NCBI GenBank assembly: GCA_947503965.1
Contig: CANNFU010000008.1
Span: 124,001 to 188,000 of the forward strand
Origin: an uncultured Paracoccaceae bacterium
Lineage (GTDB): Bacteria > Pseudomonadota > Alphaproteobacteria > Rhodobacterales > Rhodobacteraceae
Reading direction: 5' to 3'
DNA length: 64,000 nt
This document shows positions 1 to 7,728 of the stretch, one piece after another (position 1 is the first letter of the stretch; each line of letters begins with the position of its first letter). The notes under the pieces are model-generated. The model saw only the letters and a list, made by a program, of their open reading frames with translations. It was not told where the DNA came from and did no database searches. The position numbers and the translations under genes are program-made.

Positions 1-73
1 CGGCAAGCCGCGACGCCCAAGACGTTGCAGGTTCGCATTCCGAAGGATCGACACAAATAGCAAGGCCACTCAT
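1..73 (-). CDS. tniQ: TniQ/TnsD-family target-selection protein, N-terminal fragment
   Basis: The first 24 codons of a gene running off the left edge. The ATG (71-73) overlaps the tniB stop (70-72) in an ATGA junction. The translation MSGLAICVDPSECEPATSW followed by ASRLA resembles the usual TniQ N-terminus, where a short strand leads into a Glu-rich turn and a SW-x-x-RLA helix. TniQ proteins choose the insertion target in Tn7-like and Tn5053-like elements. The assignment rests on this short match plus its position after tnsA-tniA-tniB; the domain that would show the target type is outside the window. Confidence 0.6.
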   Translation of the reverse strand, partial: MSGLAICVDPSECEPATSWASRLA

Positions 74-1068
74 TGCCTACCATCCAGTCCGATCGTCCTC
101 GATCCAGCCCCATCAAGAAGTTTGCGTGCATCAATAGCGCGCCAGTCGTCAGCTACGATCGGGTTGCCGACATGTGAGCAACCGGATCGTCGCGCAAAAG
201 CCCTGGCGAATGCATTTCTGTCGAGTTCACCGGCTGCTCTCGTAAGGGCATCTTCAATCGCCGCTACGATAAGCTCGATGACGAGTCCGAGCTCCTTAGC
301 GGCCGCATGGATCAAGCGCCTCGCGAATTCGGCGCTGTTCAGATGATCATGATTTACCCTCAGCCCCGCAATTTCGGCGTAGTGCGTAACGATCCCCCTG
401 ATTTCCTTCGCATGTGTCGTCATGTGTATCGAAGGGAATTCTACTGGCGTCAGGCGCCGACTCAGCTGCGCGTCCATGTTGACGAGCGATTGCAGCTCCC
501 TGGTCCCGGACAAGATCAGGCCAGTTGGCCAATCGGATCGCTGCATGAGCGACTTGAGAGTATTGACGACAGCCTGCGACTCCCGACTAGCCTTCTCGTT
601 GTAGAGATGCTGAACTTCATCCAGGTGTAGAAACAAGACCCTACGCTCGCTCAAGAGAGTCTGAATCTTGGACCAGATGACCGCAGCGGTTCGGTCGCGG
701 TTCAGTGGGTAGCCAAGGCTCGTAAGGCAGTCGAACCCGACCGATTTCAGTGTCGCAGGTGCTGGTACTAGAAAACTAACGACATCGGCTCGCTCCACAT
801 CGGGCTGGGGTAAATGCAGGTCCTGATGCTTGGCAAACAGCCGCCGTATCGCTGTTGTCTTGCCGGAACCGGAGGCTCCAATTACGACCAAGCCTCTGGC
901 TTCAGAATGAAGGCCCCGCTCGATCTCAGCGCGTCGTCGATAGAGCAGCAGGTCGAATTCTTCCGCGAGGTGCAAGTACCGCTTGTGTTTGACGAAGCGC
1001 GTACGCAGGTCGGCTGTGACGCGCCCGATTTCTCGGGCGCGTTTCAGTTTGTGCTGGGGCTCAGTCAT
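70..1068 (-). CDS. tniB: TniB/TnsC-family AAA+ transposition ATPase
   Basis: A 332-aa AAA+ ATPase that in this family links the target-site protein to the DDE transposase. Walker A GASGSGKT is at residues 64-71, Walker B with Asp-Glu (LFLHLDEVQH) at about 145-154, and a sensor-like segment LILSGTREL near residue 180. The start chosen is the ATG at 1066-1068 because it overlaps the tniA stop by eight bases; a longer reading frame exists upstream but lies wholly inside tniA. It is the third gene of a minus-strand operon tnsA-tniA-tniB-tniQ joined by short overlaps, which implies coupled translation. Family membership is clear; TniB versus TnsC naming is a matter of convention. Confidence 0.9.
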   Translation of the reverse strand: MTEPQHKLKRAREIGRVTADLRTRFVKHKRYLHLAEEFDLLLYRRRAEIERGLHSEARGLVVIGASGSGKTTAIRRLFAKHQDLHLPQPDVERADVVSFLVPAPATLKSVGFDCLTSLGYPLNRDRTAAVIWSKIQTLLSERRVLFLHLDEVQHLYNEKASRESQAVVNTLKSLMQRSDWPTGLILSGTRELQSLVNMDAQLSRRLTPVEFPSIHMTTHAKEIRGIVTHYAEIAGLRVNHDHLNSAEFARRLIHAAAKELGLVIELIVAAIEDALTRAAGELDRNAFARAFARRSGCSHVGNPIVADDWRAIDARKLLDGAGSRTIGLDGRQ

Positions 1069-3184
1069 CCTCGACCTCCCAACCCGGAGCGTCATCGTTA
1101 TCGTCGTCGTCCGATCCAGGAACTGCATCGGTATCGTCAGGTGACCGCTTGGGGGTAAGCGACGATCCGAACGGATGGTCCTGTGGGTCGTCGTCGGTCG
1201 TATCCACAGAGCGCCAAGTCTTATTCTGAAACAAGGTATCCTCGAGCCTCTCGAGCGCCTTGGAGTCCACGCCTTCTGCGCCGGGCAAGAGCTGGTTCAA
1301 GCGGGTCTGCACGCTCTCGCGAATGCCGCGCAGTGCCTCTGTGCGCAGTTCCTGTCCAAGCTTCGCCTCAGCTTGGTGCTCTCGAGCGATCCTGGCGAAT
1401 TCCGCCTTCCACGCTTCGAGGGTGATCCCATCAAGATTGGCGTCACGCGCTGGAGCGTCATGCCAGGTGCGATCTTTAAGATATGCGACTCCACCGATAT
1501 CGTCGGGATCGATCCGCACCCGGAACTTCCGCTGGGACGAATGCGCATAGTGCTTCTGCAAATCCTCGGACGTGTAAAAATTGCTGAAGATTCGCAAGCC
1601 GTGCTTTGTAAGCTTTCGCTCGACCTCAATGCCGGTCGCAACACGGCGCGTCAGTCGGTCCGGCGGGCTCGGGACAAATCTTTCCCTTGCAAGCTCCTTC
1701 CACCTTTCCGAAGGGGTCTGTCCCTGAAGGCCGGAGTGCGGTTCATGGTGATAGAGGTCGACAACCCATCGAACGATGATGCGAAGGAGGTCCTCATCAT
1801 CAAGGATGGCCCTCTTGTCCGCTTCATAGTCGCCTAGCTCAGATACACTGGAAAATGTTCTGCCCGGCAGTAGGGACGCAAACTTGGTCGCAAAAGTCCC
1901 AAATGTACGTTCGACGGTTGCCCTGAGTTCTGGCACCCCAACCGGACCGAAATGTAGATGACCACCAAGGTCGGTGACAGCTGTCTGGAACTCGGTCGAG
2001 ATGAACGCCGGGCCGGTGTCGCAGGAAACCGTGCAAAGCCCCCCGTAGTGAGGCCACACTGCTTGCGCGCCAACAGCATGCGCAAACTCAGTCTTGTCAG
2101 TGACCGCCATCGCTAATGTACGAACCGCATCGTAAGAGGAAGGATTCTTGGCAATCCGAATGCCAACGATCACTCTTGTCGCCACATCGATAGCTACACA
2201 AATCCATCGCCGGGTTTTTGGCAGAGCCGCGACGGCATGAGCTGGTAGATGCTCAATGACTCCAAGCCGGGTCAGGAATGTCCGAACGTCGACTTTCCAT
2301 TCATCCATCTCGATCCTCTGCATCGGATAGAGCTTGGCCAAGCCTCCTGAAGATGACGATGCCAATGCGCGAGCGCGTTGCGTACCAAATCGTCCAGCAT
2401 TCACAAAGAAAGGGTCCAAGCCGTTGATATGCCGGAGAACTGTCGAGTAGCTGAAAGCCTTTATTTCAGGCCGTCCTTCCAGCCGACGTTTGTCATTTTC
2501 TTCCCGCACATCATCTTGATGCCGCTCAAACACTTCTCTTTTACTTGGACGCTCCGGTGCTGCGAACCTGAGCACAGATAGCCTTAGAAACTCCTGGGAG
2601 TCGTAGTCATAATGCACTGGCCTGCGCCCGAAGCTTCTCTTGGGCATGAAGGGTTGCATCGACCGACCCGCATCGCGGTACCAGCGGTGCTTGCGCAACA
2701 GCACGGAGTTGGACGGCAGCACGTGGACTTCAACCCGCGCGCCTCCACGAGGTTTTCCTTTGAGGTTCTTCCTTTCGATATCTCGCTGGTTGACAAGCGC
2801 CTCCAGCTTCAGACGATTGGCGGAGAAACTCTCGTGGCTGTAGGACAGCTCACCGGCCTCATGCATCTCATCGATTGCGCCGAAGACCAGCCGAAGCCAG
2901 GCAAGCCGCTCCTGTTCCCCCGGAGAAAGGGCTGACGCCATCGCCTCCGGGACTTTGGCCGCCTCAATCGGGGACGCACTCTCGGCAAACCACCCCTTTT
3001 CGTACCGCCAGCCTGAACGTTGGCGCATCTTCTCGATATCGGCATAGCTGAAATCCTCGCAGACGTCCGAAGAATCCAAGCGTTGAAGGCGAACGACGTC
3101 GTCAGTCTGACCAATAGGCTGATAGAAGGTCCCGTTGATGGTGATCCGGTCAAAGCGGGAGAATTCGAAGCGGGGCGCGTTCAT
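1061..3184 (-). CDS. tniA: TniA/TnsB-type DDE transposase
   Basis: A 707-aa Mu/Tn7-type transposase that in this family cuts and joins the 3' ends of the element. The N-terminal third carries DNA-binding helices. The integrase core follows, with probable catalytic acids at Asp294 (MDEWKVDV), Asp389 (SCDTGPAF) and Glu425 (VERTFGTF), then a Mu-transposase C-terminal beta-barrel segment with HSGLQGQTPSERW. The last 40 residues are very acidic (runs of Asp), the part expected to contact the ATPase. The ATG overlaps the tnsA stop by four bases. Length and motif order are normal, so the gene looks intact. Confidence 0.93.
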   Translation of the reverse strand: MNAPRFEFSRFDRITINGTFYQPIGQTDDVVRLQRLDSSDVCEDFSYADIEKMRQRSGWRYEKGWFAESASPIEAAKVPEAMASALSPGEQERLAWLRLVFGAIDEMHEAGELSYSHESFSANRLKLEALVNQRDIERKNLKGKPRGGARVEVHVLPSNSVLLRKHRWYRDAGRSMQPFMPKRSFGRRPVHYDYDSQEFLRLSVLRFAAPERPSKREVFERHQDDVREENDKRRLEGRPEIKAFSYSTVLRHINGLDPFFVNAGRFGTQRARALASSSSGGLAKLYPMQRIEMDEWKVDVRTFLTRLGVIEHLPAHAVAALPKTRRWICVAIDVATRVIVGIRIAKNPSSYDAVRTLAMAVTDKTEFAHAVGAQAVWPHYGGLCTVSCDTGPAFISTEFQTAVTDLGGHLHFGPVGVPELRATVERTFGTFATKFASLLPGRTFSSVSELGDYEADKRAILDDEDLLRIIVRWVVDLYHHEPHSGLQGQTPSERWKELARERFVPSPPDRLTRRVATGIEVERKLTKHGLRIFSNFYTSEDLQKHYAHSSQRKFRVRIDPDDIGGVAYLKDRTWHDAPARDANLDGITLEAWKAEFARIAREHQAEAKLGQELRTEALRGIRESVQTRLNQLLPGAEGVDSKALERLEDTLFQNKTWRSVDTTDDDPQDHPFGSSLTPKRSPDDTDAVPGSDDDDNDDAPGWEVEDD

Positions 3185-3924
3185 TGCATCACCTCCCGGC
3201 TCACCATGGTCTTCGGCCCGATCAGCGCTTCCCTGTGCCAGCGTAGCAAATTGCTGTACATCGCGCGCACAACGGCCGGATATCCCCGCTCGGCCAAACC
3301 CGAGACTTTGACGAGATCGCCGACCGACATGCTGCCTTGGAGGGTCGAAATGACCGCAAGGACACGATTGTCCGCGTCTGGGTTGGCCTGCCGATGGCAG
3401 TTCACAAACTGCTCGGCATTTTCCACTTGGGTTCGGGTGAAGTTCTTCTCGGTAAAGAGGACAACTTCGTCGGCGTAGTCTGGCACCAACCTCGATGCCG
3501 CGTAGCTGACTTTCGAAATGACCTGCGGCTTGCTCGCTTGTTGCGAGTTCTTGACCTCGACCGCGATGCGCCGACCATCACGCATGGTTACGAGGTAGTC
3601 AAAGGTGTAGCGCCTTGGCCTGCTCCCGGCATCCACGTAGCGGAGCGTAAACGGCTGCTCCACAATGTCGGCTGTATTGCAATCTGTGAGCGCGATGAGG
3701 ACGAACGCCCTTTCGAGCGTGCTTTCATATCCAATCCGCGCGAGACGATTTGTGCAGCGGAAGCGGGCTACGATGGTGCCGCGCGCACTGATCGAGGATC
3801 GCGATCTGATCTTCCGGCTTCCACGAAGCGGCAGAGGAAGTTGAATCGGCTCTGCGATGAGAGAAGGTTTGCTCGCAGTTTCAGACAGCCGAACAAGGTA
3901 AGCTTCTTTGACGAAGGTAGTCAT
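3181..3924 (-). CDS. tnsA: TnsA-type endonuclease of a Tn7-like element
   Basis: A 247-aa protein with a restriction-endonuclease-like fold. Visible active-site candidates are Glu67 or Glu71 (GYESTLERAF), Asp109 (YTFDYLV) and Glu123-x-Lys125 (AVEVKNS), the E-D-ExK order of TnsA. In Tn7, TnsA cuts the 5' strands while TnsB cuts the 3' strands, giving cut-and-paste movement; an element carrying tnsA is therefore expected not to make cointegrates. The start has a strong ribosome site (AAGGAG six bases before ATG). It is the first transposition gene and overlaps tniA by four bases. Confidence 0.88.
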   Translation of the reverse strand: MTTFVKEAYLVRLSETASKPSLIAEPIQLPLPLRGSRKIRSRSSISARGTIVARFRCTNRLARIGYESTLERAFVLIALTDCNTADIVEQPFTLRYVDAGSRPRRYTFDYLVTMRDGRRIAVEVKNSQQASKPQVISKVSYAASRLVPDYADEVVLFTEKNFTRTQVENAEQFVNCHRQANPDADNRVLAVISTLQGSMSVGDLVKVSGLAERGYPAVVRAMYSNLLRWHREALIGPKTMVSREVMQ

Positions 3925-4041
3925 CTCTTTCTCCTTGAGTACGAGTTGGGCACGCCGCTTGCCTCAAGGCTCGCAGCGCGCTTGACTTTTTGTGTCGTTC
4001 GGAGGATTAAGGAGATAAGAATATGGGCTCCTTGCCCTCCT

Positions 4042-4080
4042 AAGGTCCTTAGAGTTGGCGCTCTAAGGCCTTTTCTTTTT
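4042..4080 (+). terminator. Strong hairpin with U-rich tail between tnsA and its upstream HTH gene
   Basis: AAGG-T-CCTTAGAG, loop TTGGCG, CTCTAAGG-CCTT, then TTCTTTTTCT. The inner stem is eight perfect base pairs (4047-4054 with 4061-4068), extended by four more around one bulged T. The T-tract follows on the plus strand, so as an intrinsic terminator it would act on plus-strand transcripts, yet both flanking genes are minus. It may block readthrough into the operon's promoter, or act as a 5'-leader hairpin of the tns transcript. Confidence 0.45.
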
Positions 4081-4089
4081 CTGACTTTC

Positions 4090-4365
4090 TGTAGACTAAA
4101 TCATGGTTGGCCCTCCTTCTCGTAACGTTCGGGAAAGAGACCAGCGGCGGTGGTATCAAGTAGCTGAGCAATACGCTCTTCAACCCGCGCGCTACGTCTA
4201 TACCCTTGGCTGACGGTAGTTACAGAAGCTGGCGATATGCCCAATTCGCGCGCGATATCCGACATAGTGTATCCGCGCAGCTTCAATGCCTCACGGATTT
4301 CTTGATGTCGAACCAACGGGTTCGTTGAGTGTAAGCCACGCCGCTCAGCAGAATTGTAGACTAAA
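4090..4365. repeat. 11-bp direct repeat TGTAGACTAAA flanking the HTH gene
   Basis: TGTAGACTAAA occurs at 4090-4100, just beyond the stop of the HTH gene, and again at 4355-4365, inside its first codons. Two exact 11-mers 265 bases apart are unlikely by chance in unique sequence. They could be operator half-sites for the HTH protein or transposase-binding sites near an end of the Tn7-like element. A weaker relative (GCAGACTAATCTAC) lies near 4739. Confidence 0.4.
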
Positions 4366-4370
4366 GGCAT
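4101..4370 (-). CDS. Small helix-turn-helix regulator (Ner/Nlp-like)
   Basis: An 89-aa protein with one helix-turn-helix: RHQEIREALKLRGYTMSDIARELG followed by ISPASVTTVSQGYRRS, close in pattern to Ner/Nlp-type and XRE-type DNA-binding proteins found in Mu-like transposons. The start at 4370 is preferred over the ATG two codons upstream because the purine-rich GGACGGGA would sit directly against the earlier ATG but six bases from this one. It lies upstream of tnsA in the same orientation, with a hairpin and a direct repeat between, so an autoregulatory role for the transposition operon is a reasonable inference. Confidence 0.7.
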   Translation of the reverse strand: MPLVYNSAERRGLHSTNPLVRHQEIREALKLRGYTMSDIARELGISPASVTTVSQGYRRSARVEERIAQLLDTTAAGLFPERYEKEGQP

Positions 4371-4761
4371 CGTCATTCCCGTCCAAACTGAGGAGAGAAT
4401 CGCATAATCGCGACTCGCTGGCTAGAGGAAAAAGAGCAGGTCAAGTCGAAAAATACATTAATTACAAGAGCTTGCGTCAAATCTAGGTCTGGGATTAGAC
4501 TGAGATGGGCAGCAAAAGCTAGAAAATGAAATCCTCAGCCATGAATTTTGATGTGCTCGCGCTGGTCGACTAAGTAAGCTCTAGATTGGCTAATAGGCGA
4601 CACCCTAACCTGAAATGGTCATGACAATGGGAAACGTATAGCAGATCATCATATTCCAGAAATGAAGGGCAGCATCGTCCGCATTTGCGAGTTGACCGTA
4701 GATGCATTCAAAGATCGCTGACCGCATTCGAACTCAAGGCAGACTAATCTACTACCTAGAA
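4371..4761. other. AT-rich gene-free stretch, candidate transposon end or promoter region
   Basis: About 390 bases without a convincing gene between the HTH regulator and a small conserved gene. It should hold the promoter of the HTH/tns operon. On the minus strand a TGTCGCC start lies at about 4602, which could be a Tn7-like end, but I could not find the spaced 20-bp repeats that would support this. TGACCG plus GCATTC occurs twice (4693 and 4719). Confidence 0.3.
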
Positions 4762-4989
4762 CTACTTGCGCATCAGCTTCGGGGACTTTGTGGGGTCAAT
4801 CCACTGCTTCCCATCCTTTTCGCTGGCCCATGGGTTGCCGAAGCTCTTTGGGTCTGCGGGCGTGTCATCCGTCAGATCCGTTGCCTTGAGCTTGCGCCGT
4901 TCACGGCGGTGCTCAGCTTTTTTGAAGCGCTTGTCACTCTCGGCTGTCGTCATACCGGTGATCGGTGTCTTGCGATAGGATCGTGCCAT
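4762..4989 (-). CDS. Small basic conserved protein, function unknown
   Basis: A 75-aa basic, probably unstructured protein beginning MARSYRKTPITGMTTAESD, with a Lys/Arg-rich centre (KRFKKAEHRRERRKLK) and a Trp-containing tail. The start used is the ATG at 4987-4989; a longer frame upstream lies inside the metallophosphoesterase gene. The distance to that upstream gene is one base, so the two are probably co-transcribed. No function can be assigned. The composition resembles small nucleic-acid-associated proteins, but that is only an impression. Confidence 0.6.
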   Translation of the reverse strand: MARSYRKTPITGMTTAESDKRFKKAEHRRERRKLKATDLTDDTPADPKSFGNPWASEKDGKQWIDPTKSPKLMRK

Positions 4990-4990
4990 C

Positions 4991-5551
4991 TTAAAGCTCC
5001 GCGTTATGCTCAACATCCTGCCAATGCTTGTTTGTCGGCAATGTCTTCGCGCGCTGTGCGATGTCGCGGATTGTGACTGGCACGTAGCCCCAGACATCGA
5101 CGCCAACGTTCACCGCATTCTTACTGCTCGTCCACTGGTCATGCACATGGCCAAAGAGATGCAGCGCGCCTTTGCGTGCCCGGTGCCAAGTGATCATCGG
5201 ATAGTGGTTGAGCACAGCACGAGGTCCATCGCCATCGGCAATTTCTGCCATCTGTGAGACGCTGGTCCAGGGAAGCTGTTGCGTAGCTGACCCGTCATGA
5301 TTGCCGACAACCAGATGCTTCTCCTTGCCTGGTAAACGCGCAAACAGGTTTGTAAGCCATTGGCCATCTTTCGCCTTAGGTCCGAACGCGAAGTCGCCAA
5401 CGAACCATAGCGTATCCTGCGGCCTAACTCGCACGCGGAGGTTTTCAATCAAGACGGCATCCATCTGCGCCGCCGATTCAAAGGGGCGTTTGCAGTGCTT
5501 GATAATGTTTTCGTGGCCGAAATGCGTGTCGGCTGTGTACCAGACGGTCAT
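4991..5551 (-). CDS. Calcineurin-like metallophosphoesterase
   Basis: A 186-aa metallophosphoesterase with the family motifs in order: DTHFGH (residues 7-12), GDFAFG, GNHDGS, NHYPMITW and GHVHDQW. These supply the Asp, His and Asn ligands of the two-metal site, all present. Such short enzymes cleave phosphodiester or phosphoanhydride bonds; the substrate cannot be read from the sequence. Its start overlaps the preceding 69-aa gene by four bases (ATGA). It belongs to a minus-strand cassette with a ParA-like ATPase and a membrane protein. Confidence 0.88.
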   Translation of the reverse strand: MTVWYTADTHFGHENIIKHCKRPFESAAQMDAVLIENLRVRVRPQDTLWFVGDFAFGPKAKDGQWLTNLFARLPGKEKHLVVGNHDGSATQQLPWTSVSQMAEIADGDGPRAVLNHYPMITWHRARKGALHLFGHVHDQWTSSKNAVNVGVDVWGYVPVTIRDIAQRAKTLPTNKHWQDVEHNAEL

Positions 5552-5757
5552 AGCTTGGTCCTCGGCCTCAGGTGCTCATGGATGATTTCAATGCGGCCAT
5601 CAGGCCACTCACGATACGTCTTCTCCGCATCGCCGTTGATGATGGGAACACCTTCGGCAAAGGACTCGGCGATCACCTTTGCGCAAGCCTTAGCTAAGAT
5701 GGCATCGTGCTCCTCCATTGTAAGTTCCTCAAGTGGTTTGGTTTGTTGCATTGTCAT
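5548..5757 (-). CDS. Small acidic hypothetical protein
   Basis: A 69-aa protein with a helical N-terminal half (LEELTMEEHDAILAKACAKV) and a C-terminal part ending in YREWPDGRIEIIHEHLRPR, which looks like a short beta-hairpin. It overlaps the upstream membrane-protein gene by one base and the downstream metallophosphoesterase by four, so it is very likely translated. An alternative ATG two codons in is possible. I do not recognise the family. A small accessory or antitoxin-like partner is conceivable but unsupported. Confidence 0.6.
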   Translation of the reverse strand: MTMQQTKPLEELTMEEHDAILAKACAKVIAESFAEGVPIINGDAEKTYREWPDGRIEIIHEHLRPRTKL

Positions 5758-6323
5758 CAGCTTTCGCTGGCTTGCGCCTGAGACAGCAAGCGGTCGATTT
5801 CCGCCCGCGCATGCTCTTTGCGTTCGCGGTAGCTTTTAGACCAGACTTTCAGACCGGCATAGACGCTGGCCGTGAGCACGAGGATGTAGATTTGGAGTCC
5901 ACCGGCGGTGAAGGCTTTGTCACTCAGACCGATTGCCTCTGTGATCAACAACCACGGGATCAGACCCGGCAGCGCGAAAAGGACGCTGAATCCAAAGGTG
6001 CTTACTAGGGTTGAGCTCATGGACGTGCTTACGGTCATCTCGTCGCCGTCTTGGACAACACTGGTCGTGAAGTTGGCGAAGGCGACGGGCTTGCCAGAGG
6101 CCCGCTTGGCGATGACAGCAACGTCATGTCCCGGTTGCGCGGCCTCGAACATGACGCCTTGATATCGGTACTCTTTGCCCTCCTTGTCGCGCAGCCATAA
6201 CTCGCGCGTCGTATTGATCCGTCCATAGCCGGTTTGTCGATCTACACGGACAGATTGCATTTGCTCTTTGCAGGCCGATACGACGCCTCGAACGACAGAG
6301 TATGACGCCCCTGCAGTAGTCAT
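5757..6323 (-). CDS. Two-helix inner-membrane protein, function unknown
   Basis: 188 aa. The first 100 residues form a beta-rich soluble domain (ITTRELWLRDKEGKEYRYQG type strands). Two hydrophobic segments follow, roughly residues 108-130 (STFGFSVLFALPGLIPWLL) and 142-160 (GLQIYILVLTASVYAGLKV), and then a charged coiled C-terminus. The start overlaps the ParA-like gene by four bases. The pairing of a deviant-Walker ATPase with a small membrane protein suggests membrane-associated function, but no family name can be given. Confidence 0.65.
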   Translation of the reverse strand: MTTAGASYSVVRGVVSACKEQMQSVRVDRQTGYGRINTTRELWLRDKEGKEYRYQGVMFEAAQPGHDVAVIAKRASGKPVAFANFTTSVVQDGDEMTVSTSMSSTLVSTFGFSVLFALPGLIPWLLITEAIGLSDKAFTAGGLQIYILVLTASVYAGLKVWSKSYRERKEHARAEIDRLLSQAQASES

Positions 6324-7039
6324 GATGCCATGCTCTCACGTTCAGATATCAACTCTGTGACTTCGTTTGCGAGTTGAATGCACCAACGCTGCCAGCTGCC
6401 TTCCGATGCACTTTGATCTTTGCTGTGATTTTGGTGTGGAATGAAACCTTCAAAGCTTGGGTCTAAGGGCATATCTGTTGCCATTATCGGCAGCGGCGAG
6501 AAAGCGGCTCGGACGTTCTGTGGCTGCTCCGACCCCGAGACCAAGCATCTGAGGTTGTCCTGCCGGATTAAGAATTCTTCTGGCAGGCGGTCCAGGAGCT
6601 CATTGGCGTCGGAGGCGTTGCGCGCTGGAAGTATCAGAAGTGAGGATCTGCCTGCCGCCTCGAAAACCGACGCCGTCTGGTGAGCCGGGGTGTCGATGAC
6701 TACGTATGTCCAATTCTCCCGCCATAGCTGATCGAGCACAGCTTTAAGGTAGCCAGCAGTTGTTGCGCGAATGTATTGAATGTCCCCCTCGCAAAATGAT
6801 CCTTCCTGCACTGTCTCTGCCCATCGACCAAGAATGCTATGATCTGGCACGGCACCATGGCCGCCTCCTGTCGACACGAGTTGTTCTTCAAGTGGAACGG
6901 CATATCCTGCATCAACGAGAGCAACGCGCTGGCCGATTGATGCCAGTCCAAATGCAAGCGCGGCCGCAGTGGTGGTTCGGCCGACCCCACCTTTAAAACC
7001 GATACAAGAGATGGTGTGGAGGTTCAGTTCCATTTTCAT
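6320..7039 (-). CDS. ParA/MinD-like P-loop ATPase
   Basis: A 239-aa ATPase with a deviant Walker A motif KGGVGRTTTA near residues 16-25, switch region VALVDAGYA, and Walker B WTYVVIDTPAH at about residue 112. It resembles ParA-type cargo-positioning ATPases, but no parB or centromere repeats are next to it, so plasmid-style partition is not demonstrated. The start at 7039 is chosen because it forms an ATGA overlap with the small upstream ORF; the ATG nine bases earlier is the alternative. It heads a chain of overlapping minus-strand genes (ATPase, membrane protein, 69-aa protein, metallophosphoesterase, 75-aa protein). Confidence 0.82.
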   Translation of the reverse strand: MKMELNLHTISCIGFKGGVGRTTTAAALAFGLASIGQRVALVDAGYAVPLEEQLVSTGGGHGAVPDHSILGRWAETVQEGSFCEGDIQYIRATTAGYLKAVLDQLWRENWTYVVIDTPAHQTASVFEAAGRSSLLILPARNASDANELLDRLPEEFLIRQDNLRCLVSGSEQPQNVRAAFSPLPIMATDMPLDPSFEGFIPHQNHSKDQSASEGSWQRWCIQLANEVTELISERESMAS

Positions 7040-7179
7040 GTCGCACATTTAAAGGTCAGCGCGCGGTCACCATTCGCTAAGCCTGCTCTTTCAATGAGTG
7101 TGGGCGTCAAAGCCACGATCGCCGTGGTCGCGCTAGCGTCTCCCGTGGACGCAAGGAATATGATGACTCGTGGTTTCAT
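7036..7179 (-). CDS. 47-aa ORF translationally coupled to the ParA-like gene
   Basis: Encodes MKPRVIIFLASTGDASATT and continues to a Cys-Ala-Thr end, stopping in an ATGA overlap with the ATPase start. The overlap and orientation suggest it is the first cistron of the cassette. The N-terminal hydrophobic strand followed by small residues could be a degenerate nucleotide-binding beginning or a short regulatory peptide. No ribosome site is clear (AAGG lies 13 bases upstream). Support is positional only. Confidence 0.4.
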   Translation of the reverse strand: MKPRVIIFLASTGDASATTAIVALTPTLIERAGLANGDRALTFKCAT

Positions 7180-7246
7180 AGACGCAATGTACCTTAAAAC
7201 AGGTAGAGTTAAAACCGACAAGCGGCACTTTAGCGTTTGTGAAACG
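7180..7246. promoter_or_regulatory. Divergent promoter region with inverted repeat CGTTTGTGAAACG
   Basis: The 59 bases between the minus-strand cassette and the plus-strand XRE gene are AT-rich and hold AAAAC direct repeats. The inverted repeat CGTTT-GTG-AAACG (7234-7246) is centred on the GTG start of the XRE gene. An XRE repressor binding here would control both directions. Inferred from position and symmetry only. Confidence 0.4.
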
Positions 7247-7466
7247 TACGCCAAAAAGTGAACTGAGAGATGTGCTTGCACGGAACCTTCGGCTATATCG
7301 AGCCGAGAAAGGGTGGTCGCAAGAACGTCTTGCCCATGAGGCTGGTCTAAACCGGACCTATCTCAGTGCCGTCGAGCGCTCGGAACAGAACATTTCTGTT
7401 GATAACATCGCCAGACTTGCATTAGCGATGCGCGTTGAAGCCTATACTCTGTTGATGCCGTCTTAG
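7239..7466 (+). CDS. XRE-family helix-turn-helix transcriptional regulator
   Basis: A 75-aa single-domain regulator. The helix-turn-helix covers about residues 11-66: LARNLRLYRAEKGWSQERLA, then HEAGLNRTYLSAVERSEQNI, matching the Cro/C1 pattern in which the recognition helix contains R-T-Y-L-S-x-V-E-R. The start is GTG at 7239 with no ribosome site just upstream, so it may be leaderless or start slightly later. It is divergent from the ParA-like cassette and probably represses it. This type is also common as the control protein of restriction systems; the HNH gene lies next on the same strand. Confidence 0.85.
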   Translation: MKRTPKSELRDVLARNLRLYRAEKGWSQERLAHEAGLNRTYLSAVERSEQNISVDNIARLALAMRVEAYTLLMPS

Positions 7467-7728
7467 ATCGGCACTTCGCAGCCTTCGACAACTGCTGCAT
7501 TGTCAATTCACACAACCGCAGTGACAGACGTCAAAGTCTCACATCTTAAGGCGGCGCGCGGTTGTCGCGTCGATCCCTCTAAGCACATGACGCATGGAAA
7601 CATATTGCATAAAAAGGGCAACTTGTTTCCGTTTTGATGCGATCTTTAATTCTGAGTCTCTTTCTTCGCTGTCTGCCGGATGGATTGGCGGGTTGGCAGT
7701 TTCGACCTTTCCAGTCATGTTCGAAATC

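Noticed and set aside
6320..7039. Plasmid partition locus
   Set aside because: No parB, no centromere-like repeats and no replication gene beside the ParA-like ATPase.
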